Numbered from the stretch's first letter, positions 25,486 to 36,538 are shown. The stretch is 64,000 nucleotides of DNA from Corynebacterium diphtheriae (GCF_001457455.1 NZ_LN831026.1:930001-994000), one strand, 5' to 3'. The notes: generated by a model not told the origin, from the letters alone. A program made the numbers and translations.

Positions 25486-27114
25486 ATGGCGGAGCTTACG
25501 ATCTCCTCCGATGAGATCCGTAGCGCGATTGCGAACTACACCTCGAGCTACTCCGCGGAGGCCTCCCGTGAGGAGGTCGGCGTGGTCATTTCCGCAGCTG
25601 ATGGTATTGCCCAGGTTTCGGGCTTGCCTTCAGTTATGGCAAATGAGCTCCTCGAGTTCCCAAGCGGCGTCATCGGCGTCGCACAGAACCTTGACACCGA
25701 CCGTATCGGCGTCGTGGTTTTGGGTAACTACGAAATCCTTAAAGAAGGCGACGAAGTCAAGCGAACCGGCGAGGTCCTCTCGATTCCGGTTGGCGAGAAG
25801 TTCCTTGGTCGCGTCATCAACCCACTAGGCCAGCCAATTGACGGCCTTGGCGCTATCGAGGCTGAGGAACAGCGTGTCCTCGAACTGCAGGCACCTTCTG
25901 TGCTGCAGCGTCAGCCAGTCGAAGAGCCAATGCAGACCGGCATCAAGGCTATCGATGCAATGACCCCAATCGGTCGCGGTCAGCGTCAGCTGATCATTGG
26001 TGACCGCAAGACTGGTAAGACTGCAGTCTGCATCGACACCATCTTGAACCAGAAGGCTAACTGGGAGTCCGGAGATAAGAGCAAGCAGGTTCGCTGCATC
26101 TATGTTGCAGTGGGCCAGAAGGGCTCGACCATTGCTGCCGTTCGTCAGACCCTAGAAGAGCACGGTGCGCTGGAGTACACCACCATCGTTGCTGCACCAG
26201 CTTCTGATTCCGCAGGCTTCAAGTGGTTGGCACCTTTCGCAGGTGCTGCATTGGGCCAGCACTGGATGTACCAGGGTAACCACGTCCTGGTTATCTACGA
26301 TGATCTGACCAAGCAGGCAGAGGCATACCGTGCCATCTCCTTGCTGCTTCGTCGCCCACCAGGACGCGAAGCTTACCCAGGTGACGTCTTCTACCTCCAC
26401 TCCCGTCTGCTGGAGCGTGCTGCAAAGCTCTCCGACGACATGGGCGCAGGTTCCATGACGGCACTTCCCATCATCGAGACCAAGGCAAACGACGTTTCTG
26501 CCTTCATTCCTACCAACGTGATCTCCATCACCGATGGTCAGGTATTCCTCGAGTCCGATCTGTTCAACCAGGGTGTTCGCCCGGCTATTAACGTCGGTGT
26601 GTCCGTTTCCCGTGTTGGTGGCGCAGCTCAGACCAAGGGTATGAAGAAGGTTTCCGGTTCGTTGCGTCTGGATCTCGCTGCTTATCGCGACCTCGAGGCA
26701 TTCGCTACCTTCGCATCTGACCTCGATGCTGCTTCCAAGGCTCAGCTTGACCGCGGTGCACGCTTGGTCGAGTTGCTCAAGCAGGCAGAGAACGCACCTC
26801 AGTCTGTTGAGCACCAGATCGTTTCCATCTGGCTTGCAGGCAACGGCCACTTCGATACCGTTCCCGTCGAAGACATCCGTCGCTTCGAGTTTGATTTGAT
26901 CGATCACCTGCACGCTGCTGTACCACAGGTATTCGAGCAGATCGCCGGCGGCGCTCAGCTGTCTGAGGAATCCCAGGCTGCGCTCGTCGCTGCAACCGAG
27001 GATTTCAAGCGCACCTTCCAGACCACTGATGGCACCCCCGTGATTAACGAGCCAGAGGTCGAGGCATTGTCTGCAGACCAGGTGAAGAAGAACACGATTT
27101 CGGTGAAGAAGTAA
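25486..27114 (+). CDS. atpA: ATP synthase F1 subunit alpha
   Basis: The 542-residue alpha subunit has a Walker A site GDRKTGKT (172-179), the alpha signature region [14 protein letters not shown] with the catalytic-site Arg, and a C-terminal extension beyond the E. coli protein. The ATG at 25486 follows a GCAGGAAG site and gives the usual [15 protein letters not shown] start; an in-frame ATG at 25453 is less likely. It is part of the atp operon. Confidence 0.97.
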   Translation: MAELTISSDEIRSAIANYTSSYSAEASREEVGVVISAADGIAQVSGLPSVMANELLEFPSGVIGVAQNLDTDRIGVVVLGNYEILKEGDEVKRTGEVLSIPVGEKFLGRVINPLGQPIDGLGAIEAEEQRVLELQAPSVLQRQPVEEPMQTGIKAIDAMTPIGRGQRQLIIGDRKTGKTAVCIDTILNQKANWESGDKSKQVRCIYVAVGQKGSTIAAVRQTLEEHGALEYTTIVAAPASDSAGFKWLAPFAGAALGQHWMYQGNHVLVIYDDLTKQAEAYRAISLLLRRPPGREAYPGDVFYLHSRLLERAAKLSDDMGAGSMTALPIIETKANDVSAFIPTNVISITDGQVFLESDLFNQGVRPAINVGVSVSRVGGAAQTKGMKKVSGSLRLDLAAYRDLEAFATFASDLDAASKAQLDRGARLVELLKQAENAPQSVEHQIVSIWLAGNGHFDTVPVEDIRRFEFDLIDHLHAAVPQVFEQIAGGAQLSEESQAALVAATEDFKRTFQTTDGTPVINEPEVEALSADQVKKNTISVKK

Positions 27115-27167
27115 GACGTTACAGTCTGAAAACGACCATCAAGGAAAAGAAGGGAGGCGAATGAACC

Positions 27168-28145
27168 ATGGCAAATCTTCGTGAGCTGCGCGACCGTATC
27201 CGGTCAGTGAACTCCACAAAGAAGATCACCAAGGCTCAAGAGCTGATCGCGACGTCGCGCATCACTAAGGCTCAGGCTAGGGTAGAGGCTTCTCAGCCTT
27301 ACGCTACTGAGATCCACAAAGTGATGGAGCGTCTCGCTGCAGCTAGCTCCCTTGAGCACCCCATGCTCCGCGAGCGTGAGGGTGGAAAGCGTGCCGCAGT
27401 CCTCGTTGTTTCGAGTGACCGTGGTATGGCTGGTGGCTACAACTACAACGTTTTCAAGAAAGCAGCAGAACTTGAAAAGCTGCTCGAAGAAAACGGATAT
27501 GAAGTTGTTCGTTACGTCACCGGTAACAAGGGTGTTGGTTATTACAAGTTCCGTGGCCAAGAGGTTGCGGGTGCTTGGACCGGTTTCTCCCAGGATCCTT
27601 CTTGGGAAGAAACACACGACGTTCGTCGCCACCTCATTGACGGTTTCAACGCCAGCTCTAACGGCACCGCACGGTACCGCGATGGCTTGAACACCGATGA
27701 GGGCCAAGAAATCCAAGGCTTTGACCAAGTCCATGTTGTGTACACCGAGTTCGAGTCCATGTTGACTCAAACTGCACGTGCACATCAGCTTTTGCCGATT
27801 GAGCCAGTCATCGAGACTGTGGAAATCCCAGAAGCAGATGGCATCTTGGATCAATCTGGCGAGCCGACTCCGGACGTTGAATTCGAACCAGACGCAGATA
27901 CCTTGCTGGAAGCACTGCTTCCGCAGTACGTATCACGCAGCTTGTTCGCAATGTTCCTAGAAGCTGCTGCGGCAGAGTCCGCATCGCGTCGTAACGCTAT
28001 GAAGTCTGCAACTGACAACGCTACGGCCCTGGTCAAGGACCTTTCGCGTGTTGCCAACCAGGCCCGTCAGGCACAGATCACCCAGGAAATCACAGAGATC
28101 GTCGGTGGTGCTAGCGCACTCGGCGATAGCGGAGAAAGTGACTAG
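27168..28145 (+). CDS. atpG: ATP synthase F1 subunit gamma
   Basis: The central-stalk gamma subunit has 325 residues. The conserved N-terminus MANLRELRDRIRSVNSTKKITKAQELIATSRI and the C-terminal helix (SASRRNAMKSATDNATALVKDLSRVANQARQAQITQEITEIVGGASAL) form the rotor coiled coil. Actinobacterial gamma carries a longer middle region than E. coli, also seen here. It ends 3 bp before atpD. Confidence 0.96.
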   Translation: MANLRELRDRIRSVNSTKKITKAQELIATSRITKAQARVEASQPYATEIHKVMERLAAASSLEHPMLREREGGKRAAVLVVSSDRGMAGGYNYNVFKKAAELEKLLEENGYEVVRYVTGNKGVGYYKFRGQEVAGAWTGFSQDPSWEETHDVRRHLIDGFNASSNGTARYRDGLNTDEGQEIQGFDQVHVVYTEFESMLTQTARAHQLLPIEPVIETVEIPEADGILDQSGEPTPDVEFEPDADTLLEALLPQYVSRSLFAMFLEAAAAESASRRNAMKSATDNATALVKDLSRVANQARQAQITQEITEIVGGASALGDSGESD

Positions 28146-29594
<1,449 letters not shown>

Positions 29595-29607
29595 AGGAGG
29601 CACGCAC

Positions 29608-29979
29608 ATGGCTGACATCACCGTGGAACTGGTTTCAGTAGAGCGTATGCTGTGGTCTGGAAAGGCCAGCATCGTTACTGCACAGACCGTTGAAGGTGAG
29701 ATCGGTGTGCTGCCCGGCCACGAACCATTGCTCGCCCAACTGGTGGACAACGGTGTTGTGACTATCCGTCCGGTCGACGGCGACAAGCTCGTCGCCGCCG
29801 TCCAGGGTGGTTTCCTCTCCATTTCTAAGGAAAAGGTCACCATTCTTGCGGAGTACGCTATTTGGGCTGATGAGGTTAATACCGCTGAGTCCGAGTCGCA
29901 TCTCCAGGCCGATGACGAAATTTCCAAGGCTCGTGCAGAAGCAGAGCTCAAGGCCGTACGTCGTAAGGCAGAGGCCTAG
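29608..29979 (+). CDS. atpC: ATP synthase F1 subunit epsilon
   Basis: The epsilon subunit of 123 residues has the N-terminal beta-sandwich ([15 protein letters not shown]) and a short C-terminal helical part ([21 protein letters not shown]). It couples the rotor to the c-ring and can inhibit ATP hydrolysis. It is last in the operon, followed by a strong terminator, after a good GAGGAGG ribosome site. Confidence 0.96.
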   Translation: MADITVELVSVERMLWSGKASIVTAQTVEGEIGVLPGHEPLLAQLVDNGVVTIRPVDGDKLVAAVQGGFLSISKEKVTILAEYAIWADEVNTAESESHLQADDEISKARAEAELKAVRRKAEA

Positions 29980-30011
29980 GAAAAGGGCACAAGCCCCTCT
30001 CCATTCGTAAG

Positions 30012-30058
30012 CCCCTGTGGGATTCTCAGCTTAAGTCTGGGAGCCTCGCAGGGGTTTT
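30012..30058 (+). terminator. Terminator of the atp operon
   Basis: CCCCTGTG... (from 30012) pairs with ...CGCAGGGG (ending 30054), followed by TTTTC. The stem of about ten pairs, including G-U pairs, lies 33 bp after atpC. Confidence 0.8.
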
Positions 30059-30205
30059 CGGTGAATTTATATTATTGAGCTTCACTTTTAAAAATGATTA
30101 AGTTTGTTCCCGCTGGTAACCGTAGTAAAATATCAGATTAACTATTTTTTGTGCAGTTGTTTTAGCTGTTCTGACATTCTCAGCCTCGCCGCAAGGAGCA
30201 ATGTG

Positions 30206-30673
30206 ATGAAGTTCGCCATTGGTATTACCCTTCTCTTATTGGTCCTCGCCGTGCTGCTTGCTGTCGCTGCATGGCGTTTTTTATACGTACGATGTAGCGG
30301 CTCTGCTGTAGTTATTCGTGAGTTACCGTCTCCTAGTGGCCGACATTGGCGTCATGGATCCATGAGGTATCACGGCGAAGGATTGCAGTATTTCAAGCTC
30401 CGTTCCCTCAAACCTGGGCCAGATTTGGTCGTGGATCGCCAGCAAGTGGATTATTTGGGGGCACGCCCACTTGAAGATTCCGAAATTTTATTGCTTCATT
30501 CCGATGCGACGGTTCACAAGATTAAGTATTTGGCTCGAGAATATGAAGTAGCACTCGACAAATCTGCATCGATGGCTTTTGTTTCGTGGATTGAATCCGC
30601 TCCTAGTCGACGTCAAGAACGGATCGACTACAACGCCTTGTATCGCAAAGTCGACCAGAATAAGCGTAAATAG
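30206..30673 (+). CDS. DUF2550 family membrane-anchored protein
   Basis: This 155-residue protein has one N-terminal membrane helix (residues about 3-24) and a soluble domain (RCSGSAVVIRELPSPSGRHWRHGSMRYHGEGLQYFKLRSLKPGPDLVVDR). It matches the DUF2550 family found next to the ATP synthase genes in mycolic-acid bacteria; its role is unknown. The ATG at 30206 follows CAAGGAGC; the frame is open further upstream but lacks a ribosome site. It probably shares a transcript with nucS. Confidence 0.75.
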   Translation: MKFAIGITLLLLVLAVLLAVAAWRFLYVRCSGSAVVIRELPSPSGRHWRHGSMRYHGEGLQYFKLRSLKPGPDLVVDRQQVDYLGARPLEDSEILLLHSDATVHKIKYLAREYEVALDKSASMAFVSWIESAPSRRQERIDYNALYRKVDQNKRK

Positions 30674-30697
30674 CCCTAACACGATAGGGTATTGAGC

Positions 30698-31387
30698 ATG
30701 CGTCTTGTCATTGCTCGTTGTTCTGTCGATTATATTGGTCGCCTCGAAGCTCACCTTCCGATGGCCGATCGTCTACTCATGGTCAAAGCTGATGGATCTG
30801 TTTCTATTCATGCTGATGACCGTGCATACAAGCCTCTGAACTGGATGACACCTCCGTGTACGTTAACGGAAACGACGCATGAGGAATCGGAGACTGGTGA
30901 ATCGATTCCGCTATGGATCGTTGAAAATAAAAAAGGTGAGCAGCTGCGTATCACGATTGAAGCACTGCACTCCGATATGTATTACGACTTGGGTGAGGAC
31001 CCAGGGCTACAAAAAGACGGCGTTGAGGCGCATCTCCAAGAGCTTCTAGCTGAGCATATTGAAACGCTTGGCGACGGCTACTCGTTAGTGCGTAGGGAAT
31101 ACCCCACACCAATTGGCCCCGTCGATATTCTGTGCCGTGATGATAAAGGTGGCTCCGTCGCCGTCGAAATTAAGCGCCGTGGTGGCATTGATGGCGTTGA
31201 GCAATTAAGTCGTTACCTTGAGCTGCTTAACCGTGATGATTTACTCGCACCAGTGGCAGGTGTATTTGCAGCCCAGCACATTAAACCGCAGGCTCGGACT
31301 TTGGCTGAAGACCGTGGAATTCGATGCGTCACACTTGATTATGATTCTCTGCGTGGCATTGAATCGACAGAACTGCGACTGTTCTAG
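30698..31387 (+). CDS. nucS: Mismatch-specific endonuclease NucS/EndoMS
   Basis: NucS replaces MutS/MutL mismatch repair in actinobacteria and archaea by cutting both strands at mismatches. The 229-residue protein has the N-terminal dimerisation domain ([21 protein letters not shown]) and a RecB-like nuclease core with [25 protein letters not shown], which holds the catalytic Asp, Glu and Lys. It ends in LRLF, the short peptide that binds the sliding clamp. A TTG at 30692 is an alternative start. Confidence 0.92.
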   Translation: MRLVIARCSVDYIGRLEAHLPMADRLLMVKADGSVSIHADDRAYKPLNWMTPPCTLTETTHEESETGESIPLWIVENKKGEQLRITIEALHSDMYYDLGEDPGLQKDGVEAHLQELLAEHIETLGDGYSLVRREYPTPIGPVDILCRDDKGGSVAVEIKRRGGIDGVEQLSRYLELLNRDDLLAPVAGVFAAQHIKPQARTLAEDRGIRCVTLDYDSLRGIESTELRLF

Positions 31388-31415
31388 TTAGTTTTGTGTG
31401 AGAGGTTGATCTAAC

Positions 31416-31700
31416 GTGGGGCGAAGAAATAGAAGAGCAGTGCCGGAATTACGCGCTTTACCGCGAGATGGCGCAACTTACTACGGAACTCAGGTTGTAG
31501 AGGGTCCGCAGTGGACTAATGGTGAACTGTACTTGATGCGGCATATGGGTTCGCATGCTGCCGTGAAGTTCTACGTATGTCCAGGATGTAATCAAAATAT
31601 TCCTCCGGGAATTGCGCATATTGTGGCGTGGCCCAAAGATTCTGTTCGAGGCGCTGACGATCGACGCCACTGGCATCGTTCATGTTGGGAACGTCGCTAA
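31416..31700 (+). CDS. Small protein with Cys/His metal-binding motif, unknown role
   Basis: This 94-residue basic protein starts at a GTG. It carries CPGCNQNIPPGIAHIV and then DRRHWHRSCWERR at the C-terminus, a CxxC...H...HxxxC layout typical of a zinc-binding fold related to HNH or treble-clef modules. Homologues in actinobacteria are often labelled ATP/GTP-binding protein without evidence. It lies 28 bp after nucS and ahead of a strong terminator, so it is likely co-transcribed with nucS; a link to DNA repair is only a guess. Confidence 0.7.
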   Translation: MGRRNRRAVPELRALPRDGATYYGTQVVEGPQWTNGELYLMRHMGSHAAVKFYVCPGCNQNIPPGIAHIVAWPKDSVRGADDRRHWHRSCWERR

Positions 31701-31716
31701 TAAACAGCTAATGCAA

Positions 31717-31764
31717 AAGAGCGGCCGGTATCCCCTTGCAGTCAAAGGGATACCGGCCGCTCTT
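31717..31764. terminator. Strong bidirectional terminator
   Basis: AAGAGCGGCCGGTATCCC (31717-31734) pairs with its complement ending at 31764, an 18-bp stem separating the nucS unit from the convergent epimerase gene. Both flanks carry A/T-rich ends (AAAAGA and TCTT). Confidence 0.85.
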
Positions 31765-31777
31765 GGCTAGAAACGCC

Positions 31778-32236
31778 TTACTTCTGTGGCTCGGTGAGCT
31801 CTAGGAGGACGCCGCCGGCATCCTTTGGGTGAACAAAATTAATACGAGCGCCAGCGGTGCCGTTCTTTGGTTCTGGGTAGAGAAGGCGAACGCCCTGAGC
31901 TTTGAGGTGCTCAGAGAGCGCGTCGATGTCTGAGGTGCGCAGGCACATTTGCTGCAAGCCTGGGCCCTTCTTATCGATGAACTTAGCAATGGTGGATTCT
32001 TCGTTCAATGGAGCGAGAATCTGGATCATTCCATCGGTTTCCTTGAGGTTCTTAGGGCCAATCATGGCCTCATGAACGCCTTGCTCCTCGTTAACCTCAT
32101 CGTGGTGGTTAACCCAGCCGAATGCAGAACGGTAGAATTCGACGGCTGCGTCGAAGTCTGGAACTGCGATGCCTACGTGGTCTAGGCAGATAACGAGCTC
32201 GTGTGGAATATCAATGGCTGAAATATCGGTACTCAT
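31778..32236 (-). CDS. mce: Methylmalonyl-CoA epimerase
   Basis: This 152-residue glyoxalase/VOC-fold protein interconverts R- and S-methylmalonyl-CoA. The metal ligands are suggested by CLDHVGIAVPD (His near residue 20), LQQMCLRT and the C-terminal GGVLLELTEP (Glu). The family pattern FYRSAFGW, GPKNLKETDGMIQILAPL, INFVHPKDAGGVLLEL supports the call over a generic glyoxalase. It is needed for the propionyl-CoA route with cobalamin-dependent mutase, and a B12 importer is present at 61058. The ATG at 32236 is chosen; a TTG lies three codons upstream. Confidence 0.85.
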   Translation of the reverse strand: MSTDISAIDIPHELVICLDHVGIAVPDFDAAVEFYRSAFGWVNHHDEVNEEQGVHEAMIGPKNLKETDGMIQILAPLNEESTIAKFIDKKGPGLQQMCLRTSDIDALSEHLKAQGVRLLYPEPKNGTAGARINFVHPKDAGGVLLELTEPQK

Positions 32237-32312
32237 GGTTTCCAACTTTAGCTACATCGACTGTCATGTGTGCGGATTTTGTGCATTCAAACCATATTTG
32301 GAGTGTGAGACT

Positions 32313-32639
32313 ATGCTCATTGACATGATTCTTGCATTTTCTGTAGCACCTACCGAAACCTCAAATAACAAGGCAGAAATGGCTGATGTAGTAGCAGAGG
32401 CCATCCGAGTTGTTCGCGAATCTGGTCTGCCGAATGAGACAAATGCCATGTTTACTTTGATCGAAGGGGAGTGGGATGAAGTCATGGCTGTGGTGAAGAA
32501 AGCCACCGACGCTGTTCTTGCTGTGTCTCCTCGGGCAAGCCTTGTTATTAAGGCAGATATCCGACCAAGTTACACAGGGCAATTGCAGCAGAAGGTAGCA
32601 TCGGTGGAGCGTGTGCTTGCAGGGGATTCGGAGAGCTAA
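32313..32639 (+). CDS. MTH1187/YqgV-family thiamine-binding-type protein
   Basis: This 108-residue protein matches the thiamine-binding MTH1187 family (COG0011): MILAFSVAPT at the start, then DVVAEAIRVVRESGLPNETNAMFTLIEGEWDEVMAVVKKATDAVLAVSPRASLVIKADIRP. These small ferredoxin-like proteins form tetramers and bind a small ligand in the fold, in some cases thiamine. It is divergent from the epimerase gene and convergent with the ABC transporter ATPase, only 2 bp away, so it stands alone. Confidence 0.8.
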   Translation: MLIDMILAFSVAPTETSNNKAEMADVVAEAIRVVRESGLPNETNAMFTLIEGEWDEVMAVVKKATDAVLAVSPRASLVIKADIRPSYTGQLQQKVASVERVLAGDSES

Positions 32640-32641
32640 AC

Positions 32642-33463
32642 CTATTGCAGATTTTCTAGGACTGATACATCAGGTTGAGGCATGCTTTTGGGCACGATCA
32701 CCACATGATCGTCGATGGTATGAACATCAACATTGATTTCAAATACCTCGGAAATCAATTGTGGTGTCATGATGCTGCTTGGAGCGCCTTCGGCATAGAC
32801 TGCGCCACCTTTCATCACAATAAGATGGTCGGCATATCTAACAGCCTGTTGTAGATCGTGCAAGACGGTCACAATAGTTCGTCCGAGCTGTTGCCGCAGT
32901 GCTCGGGCGAGCTCTAAAAGCTGGTATTGGTGGGCTACATCGAGATACGTTGTGGGCTCGTCTAGGAGAACTACGGGTGTGTTTTGGGCCAGCACCATTG
33001 CGAGCCAGACTCGTTGACGTTGGCCGCCAGAAAGTTCAGTAACGCGGCGGTGGCGTAGTTGTGCCGTGCCGGTTGCTAGGAGGGCGGAATCAACTGCTTG
33101 AGCATCCTTAGTTGACCACTGTCGCAGAAGGGTTTGGTAGGGGAAACGACCTCTGCCTACGAGTTCTTCGACAGTAATATCAGTTGGTGCAAGTGCTGTT
33201 TGTGGCAGCAAAGCGATACGTTGGGCTATGTATTTTGTGTGCAAAGAATCCAGCGGGTTGTCACCTAGATATACTTGCCCAGTGTGTGGTTGAAGAATTC
33301 GGGCGAAGCTTTTTAATAGTGTGGATTTTCCACAACCATTTGGCCCAATGATGGCTGTGAATTGTCCTTGCGGCACCTCGACCGTGAGATCAGTACTTAC
33401 TGTGTGCTTATCCCACGCCAATGTGACGGAATCGGTACGAAGAATGGGGGAAGTGCTGGTCAT
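32642..33463 (-). CDS. Siderophore-type ABC importer, ATPase
   Basis: This 273-residue FepC/FhuC-type ATPase powers uptake through the two adjacent permeases. Walker A is GPNGCGKST (40-48), the signature is LSGGQ (144-148), Walker B is VVLLDEPTTYLD, and the switch His is in VLHDLQQ. The start overlaps the stop of the upstream permease as ATGA. The organisation (two permeases, ATPase, divergent binding protein) is like the fagABC/fagD system of C. pseudotuberculosis, but identity is not proven. Confidence 0.9.
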   Translation of the reverse strand: MTSTSPILRTDSVTLAWDKHTVSTDLTVEVPQGQFTAIIGPNGCGKSTLLKSFARILQPHTGQVYLGDNPLDSLHTKYIAQRIALLPQTALAPTDITVEELVGRGRFPYQTLLRQWSTKDAQAVDSALLATGTAQLRHRRVTELSGGQRQRVWLAMVLAQNTPVVLLDEPTTYLDVAHQYQLLELARALRQQLGRTIVTVLHDLQQAVRYADHLIVMKGGAVYAEGAPSSIMTPQLISEVFEINVDVHTIDDHVVIVPKSMPQPDVSVLENLQ

Positions 33464-34419
33464 GAGTTCTCCTTCGAGCCGCGGGCTATGAGCCACAGCA
33501 GGTACATGCCACCGATGGTGACGGTGACGAGGCCAACAGGAAGCTGGGTGGGGTAGAAAAGTCGCTGGCCGATGAGGTCGGCAACGATAATAAGCAAAGC
33601 GCCGATTACCGACGTCTCTACAAGTGGGGTTCGTGCAGACGACGTTAGTGCACAGGCAATGTGTGGAGACGCCAAAGCCACAAATGCGATGGGGCCTGCG
33701 ACAGCGGTGGTTGCTGCCACGAGGAATACTCCACCGACTAGGAGGAGGAGCTTGGTTAACTGCAATCGAAGTCCGAGGCCTACAGCGAGATCGTCTCCTA
33801 GGCTAAGAACATCGAGGAATCGCCGCAATGGAATGGTTGTGATGATAAGAATTGCTAGGACACAGCAGGCTGGTATCGCTATGGTCCAGCGGAGTCCATT
33901 GAGTGAGCCTGCACCCCAACTTGCAGCAGACAGTGCTGTGTCGAGTTCTCCGCGGGTGATTAGCCACCTATTGAGGGCCGAGAGCATTGCTGAGATTCCT
34001 AGGCCTACTAGGATGATGCGGAGGCCGTCGATACGCGTTCGGACTGACAGTGCGATCACCACGACTGAAACTGCTAGACCGCCGATGAGCGCACCGACAA
34101 TGGTGGCACCAAAGCCTGACCATCCAAGGAGGAAGGCTGCGATTACGCCGGTGTAGGCGCCGGTTGAAAATCCGATGACGTCAGGTGATCCGAGCGGGTT
34201 GCGTGTGAGGGATTGGAATAGTGACCCTGCTATGGCGAGTGCTGCGCCTACTAGGATTCCGGTGACCACTCGAGGCAAGCGCCACTGCATGACAACCGTG
34301 TGTGCTAATGGGGTTTCGCTGGTGAGAAGCTGCCAAGTACTTAGTCCGGCTCCGGGAATTACCAAGCTGTATGCCGCGGTGACTAGGAGGAAGGAGGAGA
34401 GTATGACGAGTGCACGCAT
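33460..34419 (-). CDS. FecCD-type ABC permease (siderophore import)
   Basis: This 319-residue integral membrane protein has about nine or ten helices. Signatures of the FecCD family include WRLPRVVTGILVGAALAIAGSLFQSLTRNPLGSPDVIGFSTGA, ALRLQL-type coupling region SLGDDLAVGLGLRLQLTKLLLL, and GPIAFVALASPHIA. It lies 1 bp after the second permease and overlaps the ATPase, so the three are translated as one operon. It probably forms a heterodimer with that second permease. Confidence 0.9.
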   Translation of the reverse strand: MRALVILSSFLLVTAAYSLVIPGAGLSTWQLLTSETPLAHTVVMQWRLPRVVTGILVGAALAIAGSLFQSLTRNPLGSPDVIGFSTGAYTGVIAAFLLGWSGFGATIVGALIGGLAVSVVVIALSVRTRIDGLRIILVGLGISAMLSALNRWLITRGELDTALSAASWGAGSLNGLRWTIAIPACCVLAILIITTIPLRRFLDVLSLGDDLAVGLGLRLQLTKLLLLVGGVFLVAATTAVAGPIAFVALASPHIACALTSSARTPLVETSVIGALLIIVADLIGQRLFYPTQLPVGLVTVTIGGMYLLWLIARGSKENS

Positions 34420-34420
34420 G

Positions 34421-35428
34421 CTAAATCTCCTTGCGTTTCGTCTGCGCGTAAGCGATGAGGAATGGTGCGCCGATGAATGCGACGACCACGCCGGCGGGGA
34501 ATTCGCCTGGAACGATGATTCGGCCGAGGATATCGGCTGATAGCACGATGATGGGGCCGATGAGAGATGCGGTGGCCACTAAGCGTAGGAGGTTGGGGCC
34601 TACGATCCATCGTGCGATATGCGGAACCATAAGCCCTAGAAACGTAATTACCCCAGCTGCGGCAGTGGCGCTAGCAGCGAGTACGACGATTGCGATGAAT
34701 GTGAATAGCCGAGTTTTTGCTATCGACGCCCCCATGGTGATGGCCAACTCGTCTCCTAGGGATAATGCGTTGAGTTGTCTCATGCATGTTGCAGTGACGA
34801 GAATCCCTAGGATTAGTCCTACCCCTGCTACGGCTGCGGGTTGATAAGAACCGGCGTCGATGTTGCCGACCATCCAGCTCTTGAGTCGATCAAATGCTTG
34901 GGGATTCACTAGTGATAAGCCGTCGCCGATGCCAGTGAGTATTGCGCTTAGCGCTACACCGGCAAGTACGAGACGTAAGGGGTCAGAGCCTTTGCATGAG
35001 TTCATACTGAGTGCGTATACGCATGCTCCGGCTAGGATTGCGCCTAGTAGCGCGAGCGCGAATATGCTGATGTGACTTAGCGATCCAGCTAGAGCTATGC
35101 CGATGACAATGGTAAAAGCTGCGCCGGCGTTGATGCCGAATACACCGGTGTCCGCTAGGGGATTACGGGTTAATGCTTGAATTAGCACACCTGCGAGGCT
35201 CAGTGACGCACCGGCTGCAATGGCGATGAGCGTGCGGGGGATTCGGCGTCCCCAGATGATGTGGCTGTTTGTTGGGTCGCCGTAGTGTCTAAGAGCTGCA
35301 AGTATGTCAGGTGAGGTAATATTTCGAGCCCCGACTCCTAAACTCATAATGATCATGCAGAGGAGGATGATTACAAGGAAAGTGATAACTAAAGGCAATG
35401 GTAGCCGGACACGAGGTTGTCGAAGCAT
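34421..35428 (-). CDS. FecCD-type ABC permease (siderophore import), first gene of operon
   Basis: This 335-residue permease is the partner of the next gene. It has the matching family motifs WGRRIPRTLIAIAAGASLSLAGVLIQALTRNPLADTGVFGINAGAA, the coupling region SLGDELAITMGA, and ITFLGLMVPHIAR. It is the first gene of the leftward operon, facing the binding lipoprotein across a 47-bp region that carries a DtxR-box-like sequence. Confidence 0.9.
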   Translation of the reverse strand: MLRQPRVRLPLPLVITFLVIILLCMIIMSLGVGARNITSPDILAALRHYGDPTNSHIIWGRRIPRTLIAIAAGASLSLAGVLIQALTRNPLADTGVFGINAGAAFTIVIGIALAGSLSHISIFALALLGAILAGACVYALSMNSCKGSDPLRLVLAGVALSAILTGIGDGLSLVNPQAFDRLKSWMVGNIDAGSYQPAAVAGVGLILGILVTATCMRQLNALSLGDELAITMGASIAKTRLFTFIAIVVLAASATAAAGVITFLGLMVPHIARWIVGPNLLRLVATASLIGPIIVLSADILGRIIVPGEFPAGVVVAFIGAPFLIAYAQTKRKEI

Positions 35429-35456
35429 TAGATAATTCTAACCAATTAATTTGAAA

Positions 35457-35475
35457 TTAGGGTAACCTGTCCAAC
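35457..35475. promoter_or_regulatory. Candidate DtxR (iron repressor) box
   Basis: The 19 bp TTAGGGTAACCTGTCCAAC match the DtxR consensus TTAGGTTAGSCTAACCTAA at about 13 positions, best in the left half. It lies directly before the binding-protein start and within the divergent region of an iron-type transporter, so iron control of both units is likely. Confidence 0.55.
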
Positions 35476-36519
35476 ATGTTCGAAATATCCCGATCTCGTG
35501 CGAAAGCAATGCGTCCTTTCCTTGCCCTCGCCACAGCCACTGTAATGATGCTGTCCCTCGCAGCGTGTTCTTCTTCTGACAATTCCTCGACTAACGCTCA
35601 AGGTAACACTGATGTTGCCGTGGGTGGCCAGCGTTTTAGCACCGCTGATCAAGAAACTGCCAAGCTTGGTAGTGATGCACAACCTGGTCAATTCCCACGT
35701 ACCGTCGTTCATGCTGCTGGAACAACGGAGATCACAACAAAGCCCGAGCGTGTTGTTGTCCTTGATACCGGTGAATTAGATAGCGTCTTGTCTCTTGGGA
35801 TCACCCCAGTAGGAATGACCACTACCAAGGGTGCTAATCCAGTGCCGAGCTATCTCGCCGATAAGGTAAAAGACGTGGAGCGAGTTGGCACTATCAACGA
35901 GCTTAATATCGAGGCAATTGCTGCTTTGAAGCCCGACCTGATTATTGGTTCGCAATTGCGTGCCGACAAACTGTATCCGCAGCTTTCTGACATTGCGCCT
36001 ACGGTTTTTTCCATCCGACCAGGTTCTCCATGGAAGGAAAACTTCCTCCTCGTTGGCGAGGCACTTGGTATGGAAAAAGAAGCGGAAGAAAAACTGAATG
36101 AGTATGCTGACCGCGTTGCTGAGTTAAAGAATAACGTTCCTCAAAATACTGAGGTTTCTCTCGTTAGGTTTATGCCTAACAAGCTGAGGCTGTATGGAAA
36201 CAAGTCGTTGATCGGTGTTGTTCTTGCCGATGCTGGGCTTGCTCGCCCAGAAAAACAAAACGTTGATGATCTTGCTGTTGAAATTTCTCCAGAAAACATC
36301 GATCAAGCTGCAGGATCGGTCATCTTCTATACTTCCTACGGAAAGCCAGATGCTACAGGGGAAACCGCTGTAGTTGAGGGGCCGGCATGGAAAAACCTTG
36401 AAGCAGTGGCTGCGGGTAAGGCCCACCGCGTTAATGACGATGTGTGGTTCCTTGGTCTAGGGCCAACAGGCGCTATGGAGATTGTCTCGGACCTTCACGA
36501 CTACTTACTGAAGAAATAA
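35476..36519 (+). CDS. Siderophore-binding lipoprotein of ABC importer
   Basis: This 347-residue FecB/FepB-type binding protein has a lipoprotein signal ending in SLAAC (Cys31). It shows the periplasmic-binding helical-backbone fold: TKPERVVVLDTGELDSVLSLGITPVG, NIEAIAALKPDLIIGSQLR, DIAPTVF. It captures a ferric siderophore or similar chelate outside the membrane and passes it to the divergent permease pair. There is no good ribosome site before the ATG, which follows a possible -10 closely, so a short or absent leader is possible. It may correspond to FagD. Confidence 0.88.
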   Translation: MFEISRSRAKAMRPFLALATATVMMLSLAACSSSDNSSTNAQGNTDVAVGGQRFSTADQETAKLGSDAQPGQFPRTVVHAAGTTEITTKPERVVVLDTGELDSVLSLGITPVGMTTTKGANPVPSYLADKVKDVERVGTINELNIEAIAALKPDLIIGSQLRADKLYPQLSDIAPTVFSIRPGSPWKENFLLVGEALGMEKEAEEKLNEYADRVAELKNNVPQNTEVSLVRFMPNKLRLYGNKSLIGVVLADAGLARPEKQNVDDLAVEISPENIDQAAGSVIFYTSYGKPDATGETAVVEGPAWKNLEAVAAGKAHRVNDDVWFLGLGPTGAMEIVSDLHDYLLKK

Positions 36520-36538
36520 AATCCTTCCGAAAAATTCT

